64,000 nt of DNA from positions 186,001 to 250,000 of the forward strand of contig NZ_JAGSPJ010000003.1 of assembly GCF_018139545.1 (NCBI RefSeq), read 5' to 3'. This document shows, piece by piece, positions 18,010 to 27,659 of the stretch (positions are counted from its first letter, which is position 1; the number at the start of each line of letters is the position of its first letter). The DNA comes from Affinundibacterium fentianense (GTDB lineage: Bacteria; Pseudomonadota; Gammaproteobacteria; Burkholderiales; Burkholderiaceae_D). The notes beneath the pieces are model-generated. The model did not search any database, was not told the DNA's origin, and saw nothing but the letters and a program-made list of their open reading frames with translations. Position numbers and translations under genes: made by a program.

Positions 18010-18710
18010 GTGCATCCCTCAAATCCTTGCTGCAAAAAATCGATGCGCTTAGTCTGCGGGAACGCGTGATTTTGTTTATCTTGATGAGTCTAGGCCTTGT
18101 GCTACTGGGCTATACGTTTTTGATTGAACCTCAGCAGAAGTTACAGAAATCTCTAAAGGCAGTACATCTGTCGAATCAACAGCAAATTGCGATCGCACAA
18201 GAAGAGGTCAATCAACGGTTAGCAGCGCTCAAAATCGACCCGGATGCGGAGCTAAAGGCGAAGATCACGGAAGCGAAGCTGCGTTTGACCATGATGGACC
18301 AAGATTTATTAAAGCTTGAAGATAACTTGGTGCGACCAGACAAAATGGACGGACTATTGAGCGATATGTTCAAGCGGAATAAGAAATTACAATGGATTTC
18401 GACGAAAAGTTTGCCCGTCGTGAATTTGATGGAATTGCCGAGTATTCAGGAGGCGTCGATTGGGTCGGAGGGCGCTGACTCCAACCCACGGACGATTGCA
18501 TTAGATGACCGTAGTATTTATAAGCACGAGGTCGAATTGGTTTTACAGGGCAATTATTTGGATATGTTGGCGTATATGCGCGCACTGGAAGCAATGCCAC
18601 AAAGAGTCTATTGGGGACGGAGCAGTTTGACTGTGCTTGAGTATCCTAAGGCAAGCTTAAGTCTGCATTTATTTACATTGAGTCTGGAGAAAAAATGGCT
18701 CAATTTATAA
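18006..18710 (+). CDS. mshJ: MSHA biogenesis protein MshJ (PilO-like)
   Basis: 234 residues. A short cytosolic N-terminus with LSLRERVILFILMSLGLVLL leads into one membrane segment (about 20-40), then a coiled coil (about 45-110) and a PilO-like periplasmic domain. The motif LQGNYLDMLAYMRALEAMPQ near the C-terminus is typical of MshJ. It probably pairs with the PilN-like protein as the alignment complex between platform and secretin. It overlaps mshK by 16 bases. Confidence 0.86.
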   Translation: MSASLKSLLQKIDALSLRERVILFILMSLGLVLLGYTFLIEPQQKLQKSLKAVHLSNQQQIAIAQEEVNQRLAALKIDPDAELKAKITEAKLRLTMMDQDLLKLEDNLVRPDKMDGLLSDMFKRNKKLQWISTKSLPVVNLMELPSIQEASIGSEGADSNPRTIALDDRSIYKHEVELVLQGNYLDMLAYMRALEAMPQRVYWGRSSLTVLEYPKASLSLHLFTLSLEKKWLNL

Positions 18711-19069
18711 ACTTCAGGCAGATCGCGGTGTGCTTACCGTTGTTGTGTGGGTTGGTTTGCTCAGCCAACGCTGGCGTCATGCAGGAATTGTCAGACCCAA
18801 CACGTCCCCCGAATCGGGTATTGCAATCGGGGATGGGACTTACCGTTGCGAGTGGTCCGATTTTGCAATCGATACTGATATCGGCAAACCGAAAGTTAGC
18901 GATCATTGACGGAAAAGCAGTTCGTTTAAATGGCAAATTTGGCGACCAAACATTGATTCGTATGACAGAAAACGAAGTCGTTTTAAAGCGAGGTAAGCAA
19001 TTGCAGACCTTGAGTTTACATCCGGATTTAAGCAAAAAACCTGTGACTGGGATCTTGAAAAATAATTGA
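18695..19069 (+). CDS. mshK: MSHA biogenesis protein MshK
   Basis: 124 residues with a signal peptide (IAVCLPLLCGLVCSANA). The mature start MQELSDPTRPPNRVLQ has the DPTRPP motif characteristic of MshK. A beta-rich core follows (LQSILISANRKLAIIDGKAV, then VRLNGKFGDQTLIRMTENEV), resembling PilP/GspC periplasmic domains. It likely connects the inner-membrane complex to the MshL secretin. The start lies within mshJ. Confidence 0.85.
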   Translation: MAQFINFRQIAVCLPLLCGLVCSANAGVMQELSDPTRPPNRVLQSGMGLTVASGPILQSILISANRKLAIIDGKAVRLNGKFGDQTLIRMTENEVVLKRGKQLQTLSLHPDLSKKPVTGILKNN

Positions 19070-19160
19070 AAAGTTTGGATTGCGTGCTCAGATTTCCAAT
19101 TTTTTCTGGCGTAGGAATAAAAGAAATGATCAAACCAAGTTGCATCATGAAGGTTATAAA

Positions 19161-20897
19161 ATGAAAAAAATAGGGCTAACAATCTTGTTGCCTGTATTGA
19201 TTGCGGGCTGCGCCATGCCTCCTTCAAGACAGGAAACTTACGACCTCATTAAGAGTGAGATGAGCAAGGCGGCTGCTGGCAATGTTAAGGCGGCGGAACC
19301 AGAAACAGTATCAGCTTCCTTGTTGCCTGCACTTAATAGTGATTTGCCCCCGGTGAGAAAGCCGTTGGAAGAGCGATTTAACCTCAGTTTTAGCAATGCA
19401 CCCGCCTCTCAATTTTTTATGGGTATCGTTGCAGGGACTCCCTACAACATGTTGGTGCATCCAGAGGTGACAGGCAATATTTCTGCGAACTTGAAGGATG
19501 TGACGTTGTTCGAAGCGCTCGATGCCATTCGGGAATTATATGGCTATGAGTATAGGGTTGAGGGAACGCGCATTTATGTGAAACCACTGACCTTACAAAC
19601 CCGAGTTTTTCAAATTAATTATTTGGCCTCGATTCGTAAAGGTAGTTCCGATATTCGTGTGACTTCAGGTTCGGTTGCAGATGCTTTGGTGCCGTCGAAT
19701 TCAGGTGCCAATTCGCAAACCACGCCACAAAATGCGCCCAGTCCGAGTTCGAATGGCGGAGCAGTGCAGGCGTCGACTTCAAGTAAGATTAATACTAGCT
19801 CCAATAATGATTTCTGGGCCGAATTGAAAGCCTCGCTCGACATCTTGGCTGGTGGTGGACAAGATGGGCGGCAAGTCGTGATCAATCCACAGTCGGGTGT
19901 GGTGGTTGTACGAGCGATGTCAGATGAAATACGCAATATCGCTGCCTACTTAAAGGCGACCCAACTCTCTGTGGATCGGCAAGTGATTTTGGAAGCCAAG
20001 ATTCTCGAAGTTGAATTGAATGATCAATACCAAACGGGCATTAATTGGGCGTCTTTTGCCTCCCTGAAATCTTCGCCCGATAGCGCCTCATCTTTTGGTT
20101 TTTTGACGCCAGGGACGACGCTCAGTACAACCCGTCAGATTACCGATGGGAGTGGTATTAGTGGCATAACGGGTTTGAATTTAGGTGCGAGTGCGCGTGC
20201 AGCAGGTTCTTTGTTTGGGTTGGCTTTTCAAACTGCTAACTTTACAGCACTGCTATCTTTCCTTGAATCTCAGGGTAGTGTTCATGTGTTGTCCAGCCCT
20301 CGAATCGCGACCCTGAATAATCAAAAAGCGGTGTTGAAAGTCGGCAAAGACGAATTCTTTGTGACGAGTTTAAAAACAACGCCAGGCGTTACTAGTACTG
20401 CGGGCAATACTGCACCAACTGTTAGTGTCGAAGTGCAGCCCTTCTTTTCAGGGGTTGCTTTAGACGTGACGCCACAAATCGACGAAGCGGGAAATATTAT
20501 TTTGCATGTTCATCCTTCAGTCAGCAAGGTCAGCACGATCGAGAAAACAATCAATGCGGGAAGTGCTGGGTCTGTCGTTTTGCCTCTTGCCTCCAGCGTG
20601 GTCTCGGAGACCGATAGTATTGTTCGTGGGCAGAATGGACGAATAGTTGCTATTGGTGGTTTGATGCGGCAGTCGAATGCAGATGATCGGTCACAAGTCC
20701 CAGGCGTCGGTGAAGTGCCGGTGTTGGGTGGTTTATTTCGAAATACGAATCAAGTGTCTCAAAAGCGCGAGTTAGTGATACTCATTCGGCCAACCATAGT
20801 CGAAAATGATGCGTCTTGGGAGAAGGATTTGCTGGAAAGTCAGAAACGAATTGAAGAGATGACACCACGTAGCCGACTTGAGAAAAAAAATCAATAA
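19161..20897 (+). CDS. mshL: MSHA outer-membrane secretin MshL
   Basis: 578 residues. The ATG at 19161 opens a lipoprotein signal (MKKIGLTILLPVLIAGCAMP) with lipobox LIAGC, so it should be lipidated at C17. A secretin N0/STN-like domain is at about 70-140 (FNLSFSNAPASQFFMGIVAG). A Ser/Asn/Gln-rich linker lies at about 190-225. The secretin barrel follows from about 280 (ILEAKILEVELNDQYQTGIN, GSVHVLSSPRIATLNNQKAV, then the conserved VPVLGGLF and KRELVILIRPTIV). It forms the pore through which the pilus passes. The open frame upstream to 19080 has no leader. Confidence 0.94.
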   Translation: MKKIGLTILLPVLIAGCAMPPSRQETYDLIKSEMSKAAAGNVKAAEPETVSASLLPALNSDLPPVRKPLEERFNLSFSNAPASQFFMGIVAGTPYNMLVHPEVTGNISANLKDVTLFEALDAIRELYGYEYRVEGTRIYVKPLTLQTRVFQINYLASIRKGSSDIRVTSGSVADALVPSNSGANSQTTPQNAPSPSSNGGAVQASTSSKINTSSNNDFWAELKASLDILAGGGQDGRQVVINPQSGVVVVRAMSDEIRNIAAYLKATQLSVDRQVILEAKILEVELNDQYQTGINWASFASLKSSPDSASSFGFLTPGTTLSTTRQITDGSGISGITGLNLGASARAAGSLFGLAFQTANFTALLSFLESQGSVHVLSSPRIATLNNQKAVLKVGKDEFFVTSLKTTPGVTSTAGNTAPTVSVEVQPFFSGVALDVTPQIDEAGNIILHVHPSVSKVSTIEKTINAGSAGSVVLPLASSVVSETDSIVRGQNGRIVAIGGLMRQSNADDRSQVPGVGEVPVLGGLFRNTNQVSQKRELVILIRPTIVENDASWEKDLLESQKRIEEMTPRSRLEKKNQ

Positions 20898-20988
20898 CGC
20901 ACGGTTCCTATGCTGTGCTTGTTTTTTTGCGTCAGCCAATAGTCTTTCTAACGATCTATGCAATTAGCGGCGCGCGCGGAATTAATTT

Positions 20989-21909
20989 ATGGTCAAGATC
21001 AGCAAATACAAATCGCATTTTGGATTGCATGAAACGCCATTCGGAATTACACCCGATACCAGTTTTTTCTTTTCATTCGGCAATCACTTAGAAGCGCTGA
21101 ATACCTTATTGGTCGCGGCGCAGAGTGGTGAAGGCTTTATTAAGATCACTGGCGAAGTCGGTACAGGTAAGACACTACTTTGCCGACAATTTCTCAAATT
21201 ATTGGGAGATGATTTTGTATCTGCATACATTCCAAATCCGTTTCTTGAGCCGCGCACCTTATTACTAGTGCTCGCTGATGATTTGGGCATCCCGCAAGAG
21301 AAAAATTGCGAACAACACGAAGTTCTCAAAGCCATCAATTTGCACTTGCTTCACTTAGCTCGAGCGGGAAAGCGCGTCCTGCTATGTATAGATGAAGCTC
21401 AGGCTTTACCCATAGAGACTTTGGAGGCGATTCGACTTTTGAGCAATCTTGAGACTGAAAAGCGCAAATTGCTGCAAATCGTACTATTCGGCCAGCCAGA
21501 GCTCGATCGTCGGCTGGCACGCGAAGAAATTCGACAATTGGCGCAAAGAATCAGTTTTCATTATCGCTTGCGTCCGCTGAATTGGGACGAGACGCACTTC
21601 TATATTCAACACCGCCTTCGCGTGGCGGGCTACAGTGAATTGCGTTTATTTACTCGCTTTGCTGTCGCAGCATTGTGGTTCGCAAGTCATGGCGTCCCTC
21701 GAGTATTGAACATTTTAGCTAGCAAGGCGATGATGTTGAGTTATGGCGGAGGGCGACGTGAAGTGGGTGTGCGACAAGTGATAGGCGCAATACGTGATAC
21801 CGAAGCAACGCCTTTGATAAAAACGACCAGTCGTGTTTTGAAAGTGGTCAGTGTGTTGATCGTTGCAAGTGCGGCAGTCTTTATCGGCCTTGCCATCAAA
21901 CAGGGATAA
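20989..21909 (+). CDS. mshM: MSHA biogenesis ATPase MshM (ExeA-like)
   Basis: 306 residues of the ExeA/GspA AAA family. It begins YKSHFGLHETPFGITPDTSF, the standard start of ExeA-like ATPases. Walker A is GEVGTGKTLLC (about residues 58-68), Walker B is VLLCIDEAQAL (about 127-137). One C-terminal membrane segment (VVSVLIVASAAVFIGLAI) is present, without the peptidoglycan-binding domain of ExeA. It may help place or insert the secretin. mshN follows after 11 bases. Confidence 0.9.
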   Translation: MVKISKYKSHFGLHETPFGITPDTSFFFSFGNHLEALNTLLVAAQSGEGFIKITGEVGTGKTLLCRQFLKLLGDDFVSAYIPNPFLEPRTLLLVLADDLGIPQEKNCEQHEVLKAINLHLLHLARAGKRVLLCIDEAQALPIETLEAIRLLSNLETEKRKLLQIVLFGQPELDRRLAREEIRQLAQRISFHYRLRPLNWDETHFYIQHRLRVAGYSELRLFTRFAVAALWFASHGVPRVLNILASKAMMLSYGGGRREVGVRQVIGAIRDTEATPLIKTTSRVLKVVSVLIVASAAVFIGLAIKQG

Positions 21910-21920
21910 AAGAAGACTCT

Positions 21921-23267
21921 ATGAGCTTGATCAACCAAATGCTACAAGATCTCGAAAAGCGCGGTGCGGAAGAATCGGAGCCGATGGCAGGGCGTTATTT
22001 GCAATTAGGCTCATCGGCGATGGGCGAGCCACGTCGCTTTACAAAGTGGTTTGTGGTACTGACCTTATTTTTTTTCGTTGTAGCAGTAATCATCTTGTTG
22101 GCTGGGAAGCAAATTTGGCAAGCATTTTCCCCACACCTGAAGACATCCAATTCTATTGTGACGGTGAATCCGCATGTCGCGTCGGGACTGGCGTTGCAGG
22201 CTCAGAGCTCGCCGAATGTAGCATTGACTCGGAGTACAAAAACAAGCGAGCAAGAAGCGGAACTGGTCGCGCCACAGATGAGTGCGGGAGCGAACATCCC
22301 AACTTCTGCCAGCTTGCAATTGAAAATGAGCACAGAAGTGAATCAAGCCTTGCTTCGTCAGGATGAGTCGTTGAATGACGCATTAGCGAAAATAGCACCG
22401 AGAACACAGCCGGAACTTAGAAACAAAAATGAAGAAAATAGCAAGGGCACAGGGCAAGTGCTGGATGGAAGACTTCAAGCAAATCGGAAGCAGATAATGC
22501 CGAGGAAGGACGAGCATCTCAACGCCGTCAACCAAGTTGAATCACAAGAGAGTCACAAACAAGAGAGTCAAAAACAAGACAGTAAGACAAATAACCGTGA
22601 GGATCTCAAGAGCAGGGTAAGCGCAGGGAAAAATGCTAGCTCATTGAGTGTGGTTTCGAATGGTGGTCCTGTTACGATGATTAAAGAGGTATCGGTACAG
22701 CAACGCGCGGAGGGAGAATATCGGCAAGCGACAGTTTATCAGCAACAGGGGCGTGTCAATGAGGCGATTAGTGCATTGGAAAATGCATTAAAGTTGGACC
22801 AGAATCATGCGCCAGCTCGCCAGTTGTTGATTGCATTGTTGATCGACAGTAAGCGACAAGAAGATGCCATTCGTGAATTGCGTATGGCTTTGAGCTTGGA
22901 TCCAGCACAGATCAATTTTAGTATGATGTTGGCGCGCCTCTTGGTTGATCGCGCCAAGTTGAATGAGGCGATTGACGTATTGCAGAAAAGTTTATCAATA
23001 GCGAATGAACGACCTGAATATGTTGCGTTCTTAGCGGCCTTACAGCAAAAAACAGGACACCATAAAGAAGCTATTCAGTTGTATCGGCAAGCATTAAAAA
23101 GGCATACGCAAAATGGTATTTGGTGGATGGGCCTTGGTATTTCTTTACAAGCAGAGATGCAAAATCAAGAAGCAATTGAGGCCTATAAGCAAGCAAAGCA
23201 ACAAGGCGGCTTGAGCGCAGAATTGCATGCTTTTGTTGATCAAAGAATAACTCAAATTGCAAAATAG
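21921..23267 (+). CDS. mshN: MSHA biogenesis TPR protein MshN
   Basis: 448 residues. The start MSLINQMLQDLEKRGAEE is diagnostic for MshN. One membrane segment lies at about 36-57, followed by a long polar, low-complexity periplasmic linker rich in Gln, Lys and Ser (about 70-255, with repeated SQESHKQESQKQDSK). Four or five TPR units fill about 265-445 (for example YQQQGRVNEAISALENALKL and KTGHHKEAIQLYRQALKR). It is a PilF/Tgl-like helper of pilus assembly and the last gene of the locus. Confidence 0.9.
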   Translation: MSLINQMLQDLEKRGAEESEPMAGRYLQLGSSAMGEPRRFTKWFVVLTLFFFVVAVIILLAGKQIWQAFSPHLKTSNSIVTVNPHVASGLALQAQSSPNVALTRSTKTSEQEAELVAPQMSAGANIPTSASLQLKMSTEVNQALLRQDESLNDALAKIAPRTQPELRNKNEENSKGTGQVLDGRLQANRKQIMPRKDEHLNAVNQVESQESHKQESQKQDSKTNNREDLKSRVSAGKNASSLSVVSNGGPVTMIKEVSVQQRAEGEYRQATVYQQQGRVNEAISALENALKLDQNHAPARQLLIALLIDSKRQEDAIRELRMALSLDPAQINFSMMLARLLVDRAKLNEAIDVLQKSLSIANERPEYVAFLAALQQKTGHHKEAIQLYRQALKRHTQNGIWWMGLGISLQAEMQNQEAIEAYKQAKQQGGLSAELHAFVDQRITQIAK

Positions 23268-23492
23268 ACTAAGCGAGTAGAGCAAGGACTGATTCTAAGA
23301 TACCTGTCGAATCCAGTGGTGTTCTTAGACTAAATGCCATCGAGATAGCAATTTATTCACCTTTTTTATCGAGGTTTTGATCTAAATATTCAATAAATCG
23401 TTAAGAAAGGCACGCTGAAATTCAACTATTTTCATCGAACTGTGTGTAAGTCCGTAAAATAGCGGTTTGTAATTCACCAAAGAAGAATAAGT

Positions 23493-24428
23493 ATGTCTAT
23501 ACAATGGTTCCCAGGTCATATGAATGCGGCACGCAAGAAAGCCGCCGAAACCATGGAAAACACCGATCTGGTCATTGAAGTTCTCGATGCCAGAATTCCC
23601 CAAGCAAGTTGTAATCCTATGGTCGAACAGTTACGCCAGTTTCGGCAACGACCCTGTTTAAAAATATTGAATAAAAGTGACTTGGCTGATCCACACGCAA
23701 CCAAAGCTTGGTTAGATTTTTATAATGCTCAGAAAGGCGTGAAAGCCGTTGCGATGAGTTGTAAGAAGCCAGCCGATGTTGCAAAAGTACCGGGATTTGC
23801 TCTGGAAATGGCACCCCATCGTGGCGTTCCGACAAAGCCATTACGCATGATGATCATGGGTATTCCCAATGTCGGAAAGTCAACTTTGATGAACGCTTTG
23901 CTCAAAAAGCGGGTTGCGAATGTGGGCGACGAGCCTGCGGTGACGAAGGTGCAGCAACGCCTGTACCTAGGGAAGAATATGATTTTGACCGATACGCCTG
24001 GGATGCTGTGGCCGAAAATTGAACATCCAACCGACGGTTTGATGCTTGCCGCCAGTCATGCCGTTGGTGTGAATGCCCTGATTGAAGAAGAGGTTGCGAC
24101 CTTCTTGGCTGAGCTACTACTACAACGATACCCACAGTTCTTGGTGCAACGCTACAGCTTGTCTGTCGACTCTATCGATGCGGTGGGGGTAATTGAAGCT
24201 GTGGCTAAGAAGCGTGCGTATCGTTTGAAAGGTGGTGATTGGGATTTTGAAAAAGCCGCACATACTTTGTTGCTCGACTACCGTAGTGGCGCATTAGGAC
24301 GGGTCAGTCTGGAAACGCCACAGAGCCGAGAACATTTGTTGGCGACTTATGTGCCGCCTGTCTTGTTGGGGCAGGGAAAGAGTGTCGATACCGGCATGAT
24401 GGAAGACGCAAGGGATGACGAGAATTAA
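23493..24428 (+). CDS. rbgA: Ribosome biogenesis GTPase RbgA/YlqF
   Basis: 311 residues of the circularly permuted GTPase type. It opens MSIQWFPGHMNAARKKAAET. The G4 motif comes first (KILNKSDL, about residues 56-63), then G1 (GIPNVGKSTL, about 124-133), then G3 (DTPGMLWP, about 166-173). The C-terminal all-helical domain is of the RbgA type. It assists late assembly of the 50S ribosomal subunit in species studied. A 225-base gap separates it from mshN and I saw no clear terminator there. Confidence 0.92.
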   Translation: MSIQWFPGHMNAARKKAAETMENTDLVIEVLDARIPQASCNPMVEQLRQFRQRPCLKILNKSDLADPHATKAWLDFYNAQKGVKAVAMSCKKPADVAKVPGFALEMAPHRGVPTKPLRMMIMGIPNVGKSTLMNALLKKRVANVGDEPAVTKVQQRLYLGKNMILTDTPGMLWPKIEHPTDGLMLAASHAVGVNALIEEEVATFLAELLLQRYPQFLVQRYSLSVDSIDAVGVIEAVAKKRAYRLKGGDWDFEKAAHTLLLDYRSGALGRVSLETPQSREHLLATYVPPVLLGQGKSVDTGMMEDARDDEN

Positions 24429-24458
24429 TTTTTATTACCGCTACGAGTTCAAGCCAAT

Positions 24459-24989
24459 ATGCTGAAGTTGTTGGCAAAGATGATCGTGACGTTTGGCCTG
24501 TGCTATCTAGGCTGGAATTTTTTTGAGCGTATGCGCGTCGGATACGGGCCAATAGGCTTATTAATTCCATGTATGTTTTTGGTGCATTTATACCCACGAG
24601 ATTTGATGAATATAGTTTCGTGGATCAAGCGTCGCGCGTATCATTCGGCAGTTTTTCAATGGCATGGGAAGTACTATAGTTTTGATGGTCATCAGATTCG
24701 ATTTTATTTGATTGAACAAGTCGTTTGGATGCCATTAGTCGATGTCGAACGGATATTGGAACCCAAACTGCAGGCGCACGAAATTTCAATGCTTGGGAAC
24801 GCTTGCCAAAGTATCCCAGAGCATTCCATGCGTGGATTGACTGAGGAGGCGTTGATGCGATTATTGGTGACGCGCACTGAAGGTGGTCACACGAATTACA
24901 AAATGATTCGCTTTAAACGCTGGCTTTTGACCAGTGCTTTGGATAACGTGAAGCGTTTGCCTAAGTCTGCAATAAAAAATCTTCGTTAG
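24459..24989 (+). CDS. Membrane protein of unknown function
   Basis: 176 residues that I do not recognise. Two hydrophobic segments are visible at about 5-20 and 30-47, then a basic stretch (WIKRRAYHS) and a soluble domain rich in aromatic residues (FQWHGKYYSFDGHQIRFYLI) ending in a Lys/Arg-rich tail. The domain might be a small DNA- or membrane-contacting module, but nothing decides it. It lies 30 bases after rbgA on the same strand, so the two are probably co-transcribed. The start at 24459 has only a weak ribosome site. Confidence 0.75.
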   Translation: MLKLLAKMIVTFGLCYLGWNFFERMRVGYGPIGLLIPCMFLVHLYPRDLMNIVSWIKRRAYHSAVFQWHGKYYSFDGHQIRFYLIEQVVWMPLVDVERILEPKLQAHEISMLGNACQSIPEHSMRGLTEEALMRLLVTRTEGGHTNYKMIRFKRWLLTSALDNVKRLPKSAIKNLR

Positions 24990-25118
24990 CGCCTATTTTT
25001 TATGAACAATCGTTTTGTGCGATTTATTTGAAGCCATTCGTTTCGACGTTGTGTCGCATCGATTCTTGCAATCTTTGTTATGACGTCGGTCTCAAACCCA
25101 ATTGAAAGGACTATTTGT

Positions 25119-26756
25119 ATGCGTCGATGTATCGTCTCATTGTTGGTGCTCATTCCCTTGTTCAGTCATGCGCAAAAAAATCTCGCACCAAACATCAAAG
25201 AGCCGATTTTACGCAGCCATCTTGCATTTTTGGCTGATGATTTATTGGAGGGCCGAGGAACTGGGCAACGTGGCGGTGATTTGACTGTGCGCTATTTAGA
25301 AACACAGGCCGCTTTGATCGGTTTACAGCCTTTGACGTCTGATGCCGCGTTTCCGTATAGGCAGGCATTAGACCTATCTGGTTCGCTGACTTTACCTGAT
25401 AGTCGTATTAGCTTTAACGTAAATCAACATACGATTTCACCCACTTTGGGATCGGATATTTTATTGAGCGCGAATAATGGCCGCACGTCCAATCAAGTTG
25501 ATGCCGATATGGTATTTGTTGGCTATGGCGTGAAAGCTCCGGAAGAGCAGTGGGATGATTTCAAAGGAATGGATTTACGTGGCAAATTAATCGTGATGAT
25601 GGCGAATGATCCACAGCCAACCAATTCAGAACCTGCGCGATTTGCTGGTAAAGCAATGACTTACTATGGTCGTTGGACATACAAATTTGAAGAGGCACTT
25701 CGCCAAGGTGCAGCCGGTGTTTTGCTATTACATACAAATGAATCCGCATCGTATGGATGGAATGTCCCGCAGGCGAGTTTTAGTCATGAGCGTTTCAACC
25801 TCGCAGGCAAAGGAAATGCGCTTGAAGGATGGTGGAAGGAAGAGAGTGCTCGTGAATTTTTTCGGATCGCAGGATTCGATCTAGACGACTTAAAGGCGAA
25901 AGCAGAGCAGCGTGATTTTCGCCCGATACCAATTCCCGCGCGTGTCCAAGCACAAGTCCAGAGTCAGATCCGCACGATCCGTCAATACAATGTCGCTGGT
26001 TTTGTGCAGGGAACGGATCCGATTCTGAAGAAAGAAGCCGTGATTTATTCAGCACACTGGGATCATTTGGGGAAAGTAGAAGAAGAGGGAAAGCCAGCGC
26101 AAATTTGGAATGGCGCAATCGACAATGCGAGTGGCACGGCAGCCCTGTTAGCAATGGCACAAGAGGCGGTGAAGCATCCGACTAAGCGTAGCCAGATATT
26201 CTTGTGGCCCGCCGCGGAAGAGCAATACCTGCTGGGGAGTTTGGCGTATGTGCAGAATCCTCTTTGGCCACTCGAACAGACGATTGCGGATCTGAATCTC
26301 GATAGTATGAATTTTGTCGGGAAAACCCGTGATATTGGTATTGCTGGAAGCGAGCGGAGCAGTTTGCATGAAGTGGCCAAGCAAGTGGCAGGTGCTATGC
26401 AGATGCGCATTGCGCCCAGTGTGCCGGATCTAGGTGGCGCTTATTATCGCGCGGATCACTTTAATTTTGCGCGGAATGGGGTGCCAGCGTTCAATGTTGG
26501 TTCGGCGGTTTTTTCAGGTGATGGCCATTTTGACTACTTGCATGAGGCCGAAAAGTCAGCCTTGATCATGAAAGAATTTAAGAACGATTACCATACACCG
26601 CGTGATCGTTACCATCCTGAATGGGATTTGAGCGGCATGCAGCAACAAGCACAGTTCACCCTTGAATTGGGGTATCGTTTAGCCAATGCAAAGCAAAAAC
26701 CAACTTGGCGAGCGGGCGATCCCTACGGAAATTTGGCGCGAACCAAGCTGCAATAG
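25119..26756 (+). CDS. Exported M28-family aminopeptidase with PA domain
   Basis: 545 residues. The ATG at 25119 has AAAGGA at good spacing and opens a signal peptide (MRRCIVSLLVLIPLFSHAQ); an in-frame ATG at 25080 is less likely. A protease-associated insert lies at about 125-245. The M28 domain starts near 300; metal ligands are visible as the His of YSAHWDHLG, Asp of AIDNASGTAA, the two Glu of PAAEEQ, Asp of LNLDSMNF and a His in YHTPRDRYH. By family it removes N-terminal residues from peptides in the periplasm. A strong terminator follows. Confidence 0.92.
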   Translation: MRRCIVSLLVLIPLFSHAQKNLAPNIKEPILRSHLAFLADDLLEGRGTGQRGGDLTVRYLETQAALIGLQPLTSDAAFPYRQALDLSGSLTLPDSRISFNVNQHTISPTLGSDILLSANNGRTSNQVDADMVFVGYGVKAPEEQWDDFKGMDLRGKLIVMMANDPQPTNSEPARFAGKAMTYYGRWTYKFEEALRQGAAGVLLLHTNESASYGWNVPQASFSHERFNLAGKGNALEGWWKEESAREFFRIAGFDLDDLKAKAEQRDFRPIPIPARVQAQVQSQIRTIRQYNVAGFVQGTDPILKKEAVIYSAHWDHLGKVEEEGKPAQIWNGAIDNASGTAALLAMAQEAVKHPTKRSQIFLWPAAEEQYLLGSLAYVQNPLWPLEQTIADLNLDSMNFVGKTRDIGIAGSERSSLHEVAKQVAGAMQMRIAPSVPDLGGAYYRADHFNFARNGVPAFNVGSAVFSGDGHFDYLHEAEKSALIMKEFKNDYHTPRDRYHPEWDLSGMQQQAQFTLELGYRLANAKQKPTWRAGDPYGNLARTKLQ

Positions 26757-26828
26757 GCACGACTCGCTTGGCGCTTTCGGAATGTTTTGCAATCCGAATA
26801 GTCAGTGTTGCGTCGGACTTTATCGATA

Positions 26829-26858
26829 AAAAAACGCACGATTTGTCGTGCGTTTTTT
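26829..26858 (+). terminator. Intrinsic terminator after the M28 peptidase gene
   Basis: ACGCACGA pairs with TCGTGCGT around a TTTG loop, extended by the flanking A-run and followed by six T. The A-run on the other side makes it usable from both strands; the GntR gene arriving from the right ends about 140 bases away. Confidence 0.85.
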
Positions 26859-26996
26859 ATGATTCACCCAGGTGAGTATTGAATCATTGGCTGAAACATC
26901 GTCTGAAGTGTCGACTTCAGCCCGTGATTCGACTTCAATTATTTCACCTAGCCGATAAGATCAGGCTGCAGAGACACCTTGTGAAGAACAAGGAAC

Positions 26997-27659
26997 CTAG
27001 CCGTTGATGACCTTGCGAGTGTAGGACTCAAGATAATTCATTAAATTATCCGCCCCATTTGCTGCGGCTTCTTCATTGCCATCGGCAATCCCTTGAGCGA
27101 GTAACATGTGGCAGCGTGCTGCCTCGTGCATGTCGCCTTCATGCTGATAGGCGTACCAGAAACGGCGGCATTTGATGATCAGTGGAATCACTGCTGTTAC
27201 CGCAGATGGATTGCGGCTAGCTTCGTGAACCACGTGGTCAAGTGCTTGATCGGCTGCCATGAACTCATCGAGTTGCCCGTTGTTGGCAGCAGCCACCATT
27301 TTTTCGCCGCAACTAAAAATGTCTTGGCGTAACTGTGGACTAGCACGACGCGCGGCACTGCTCGCAATTAATCGCTCAATGACCCGACGAGTCTCGATCA
27401 AGGTGACATGCTCTGCTGCCTCGATGTCTTTCACAATAAGGCCACGTCGAGGCAATTGGACAATTAAGCCATTCGATGACATACGCATGAGAGCTTCACG
27501 CAAAGGCGTGCGTCCAAGTCCAGTGATTTCTATCAGTTCTGATTCGACTATCGGAGCTCCGGGTTTGAGCTGCAAAGTCACGATCATGCTTTCAATCGCA
27601 TCGTAAGCGATGTCAGCAGCACGCATTTTGGCGGGCGTAGTAACTTTTAGTGATTGCAT
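26997..27659 (-). CDS. GntR-family transcriptional regulator (FadR/FCD type)
   Basis: 220 residues. The winged-helix DNA-binding domain covers about 10-80 (AYDAIESMIVTLQLKPGAPI, ELIEITGLGRTPLREALMRM, then LPRRGLIVKD), and the all-helical FCD effector domain covers 85-215, with candidate metal-binding Asp/His residues (DQALDHVVHEAS and the His of ARCHMLLAQG). This subfamily usually senses small organic acids or amino-acid breakdown products. It does not adjoin an obvious target operon; the PAS-AraC and amidohydrolase genes lie to its right. The hydroxyproline module 18 kb away is another possible target, but only by analogy. Confidence 0.9.
   Translation of the reverse strand: MQSLKVTTPAKMRAADIAYDAIESMIVTLQLKPGAPIVESELIEITGLGRTPLREALMRMSSNGLIVQLPRRGLIVKDIEAAEHVTLIETRRVIERLIASSAARRASPQLRQDIFSCGEKMVAAANNGQLDEFMAADQALDHVVHEASRNPSAVTAVIPLIIKCRRFWYAYQHEGDMHEAARCHMLLAQGIADGNEEAAANGADNLMNYLESYTRKVING

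Noticed and set aside
18700-19227. 175-residue open frame antisense to mshK and the start of mshL
   Set aside because: Opposite to two well-supported, overlapping pilus genes and without features of its own.
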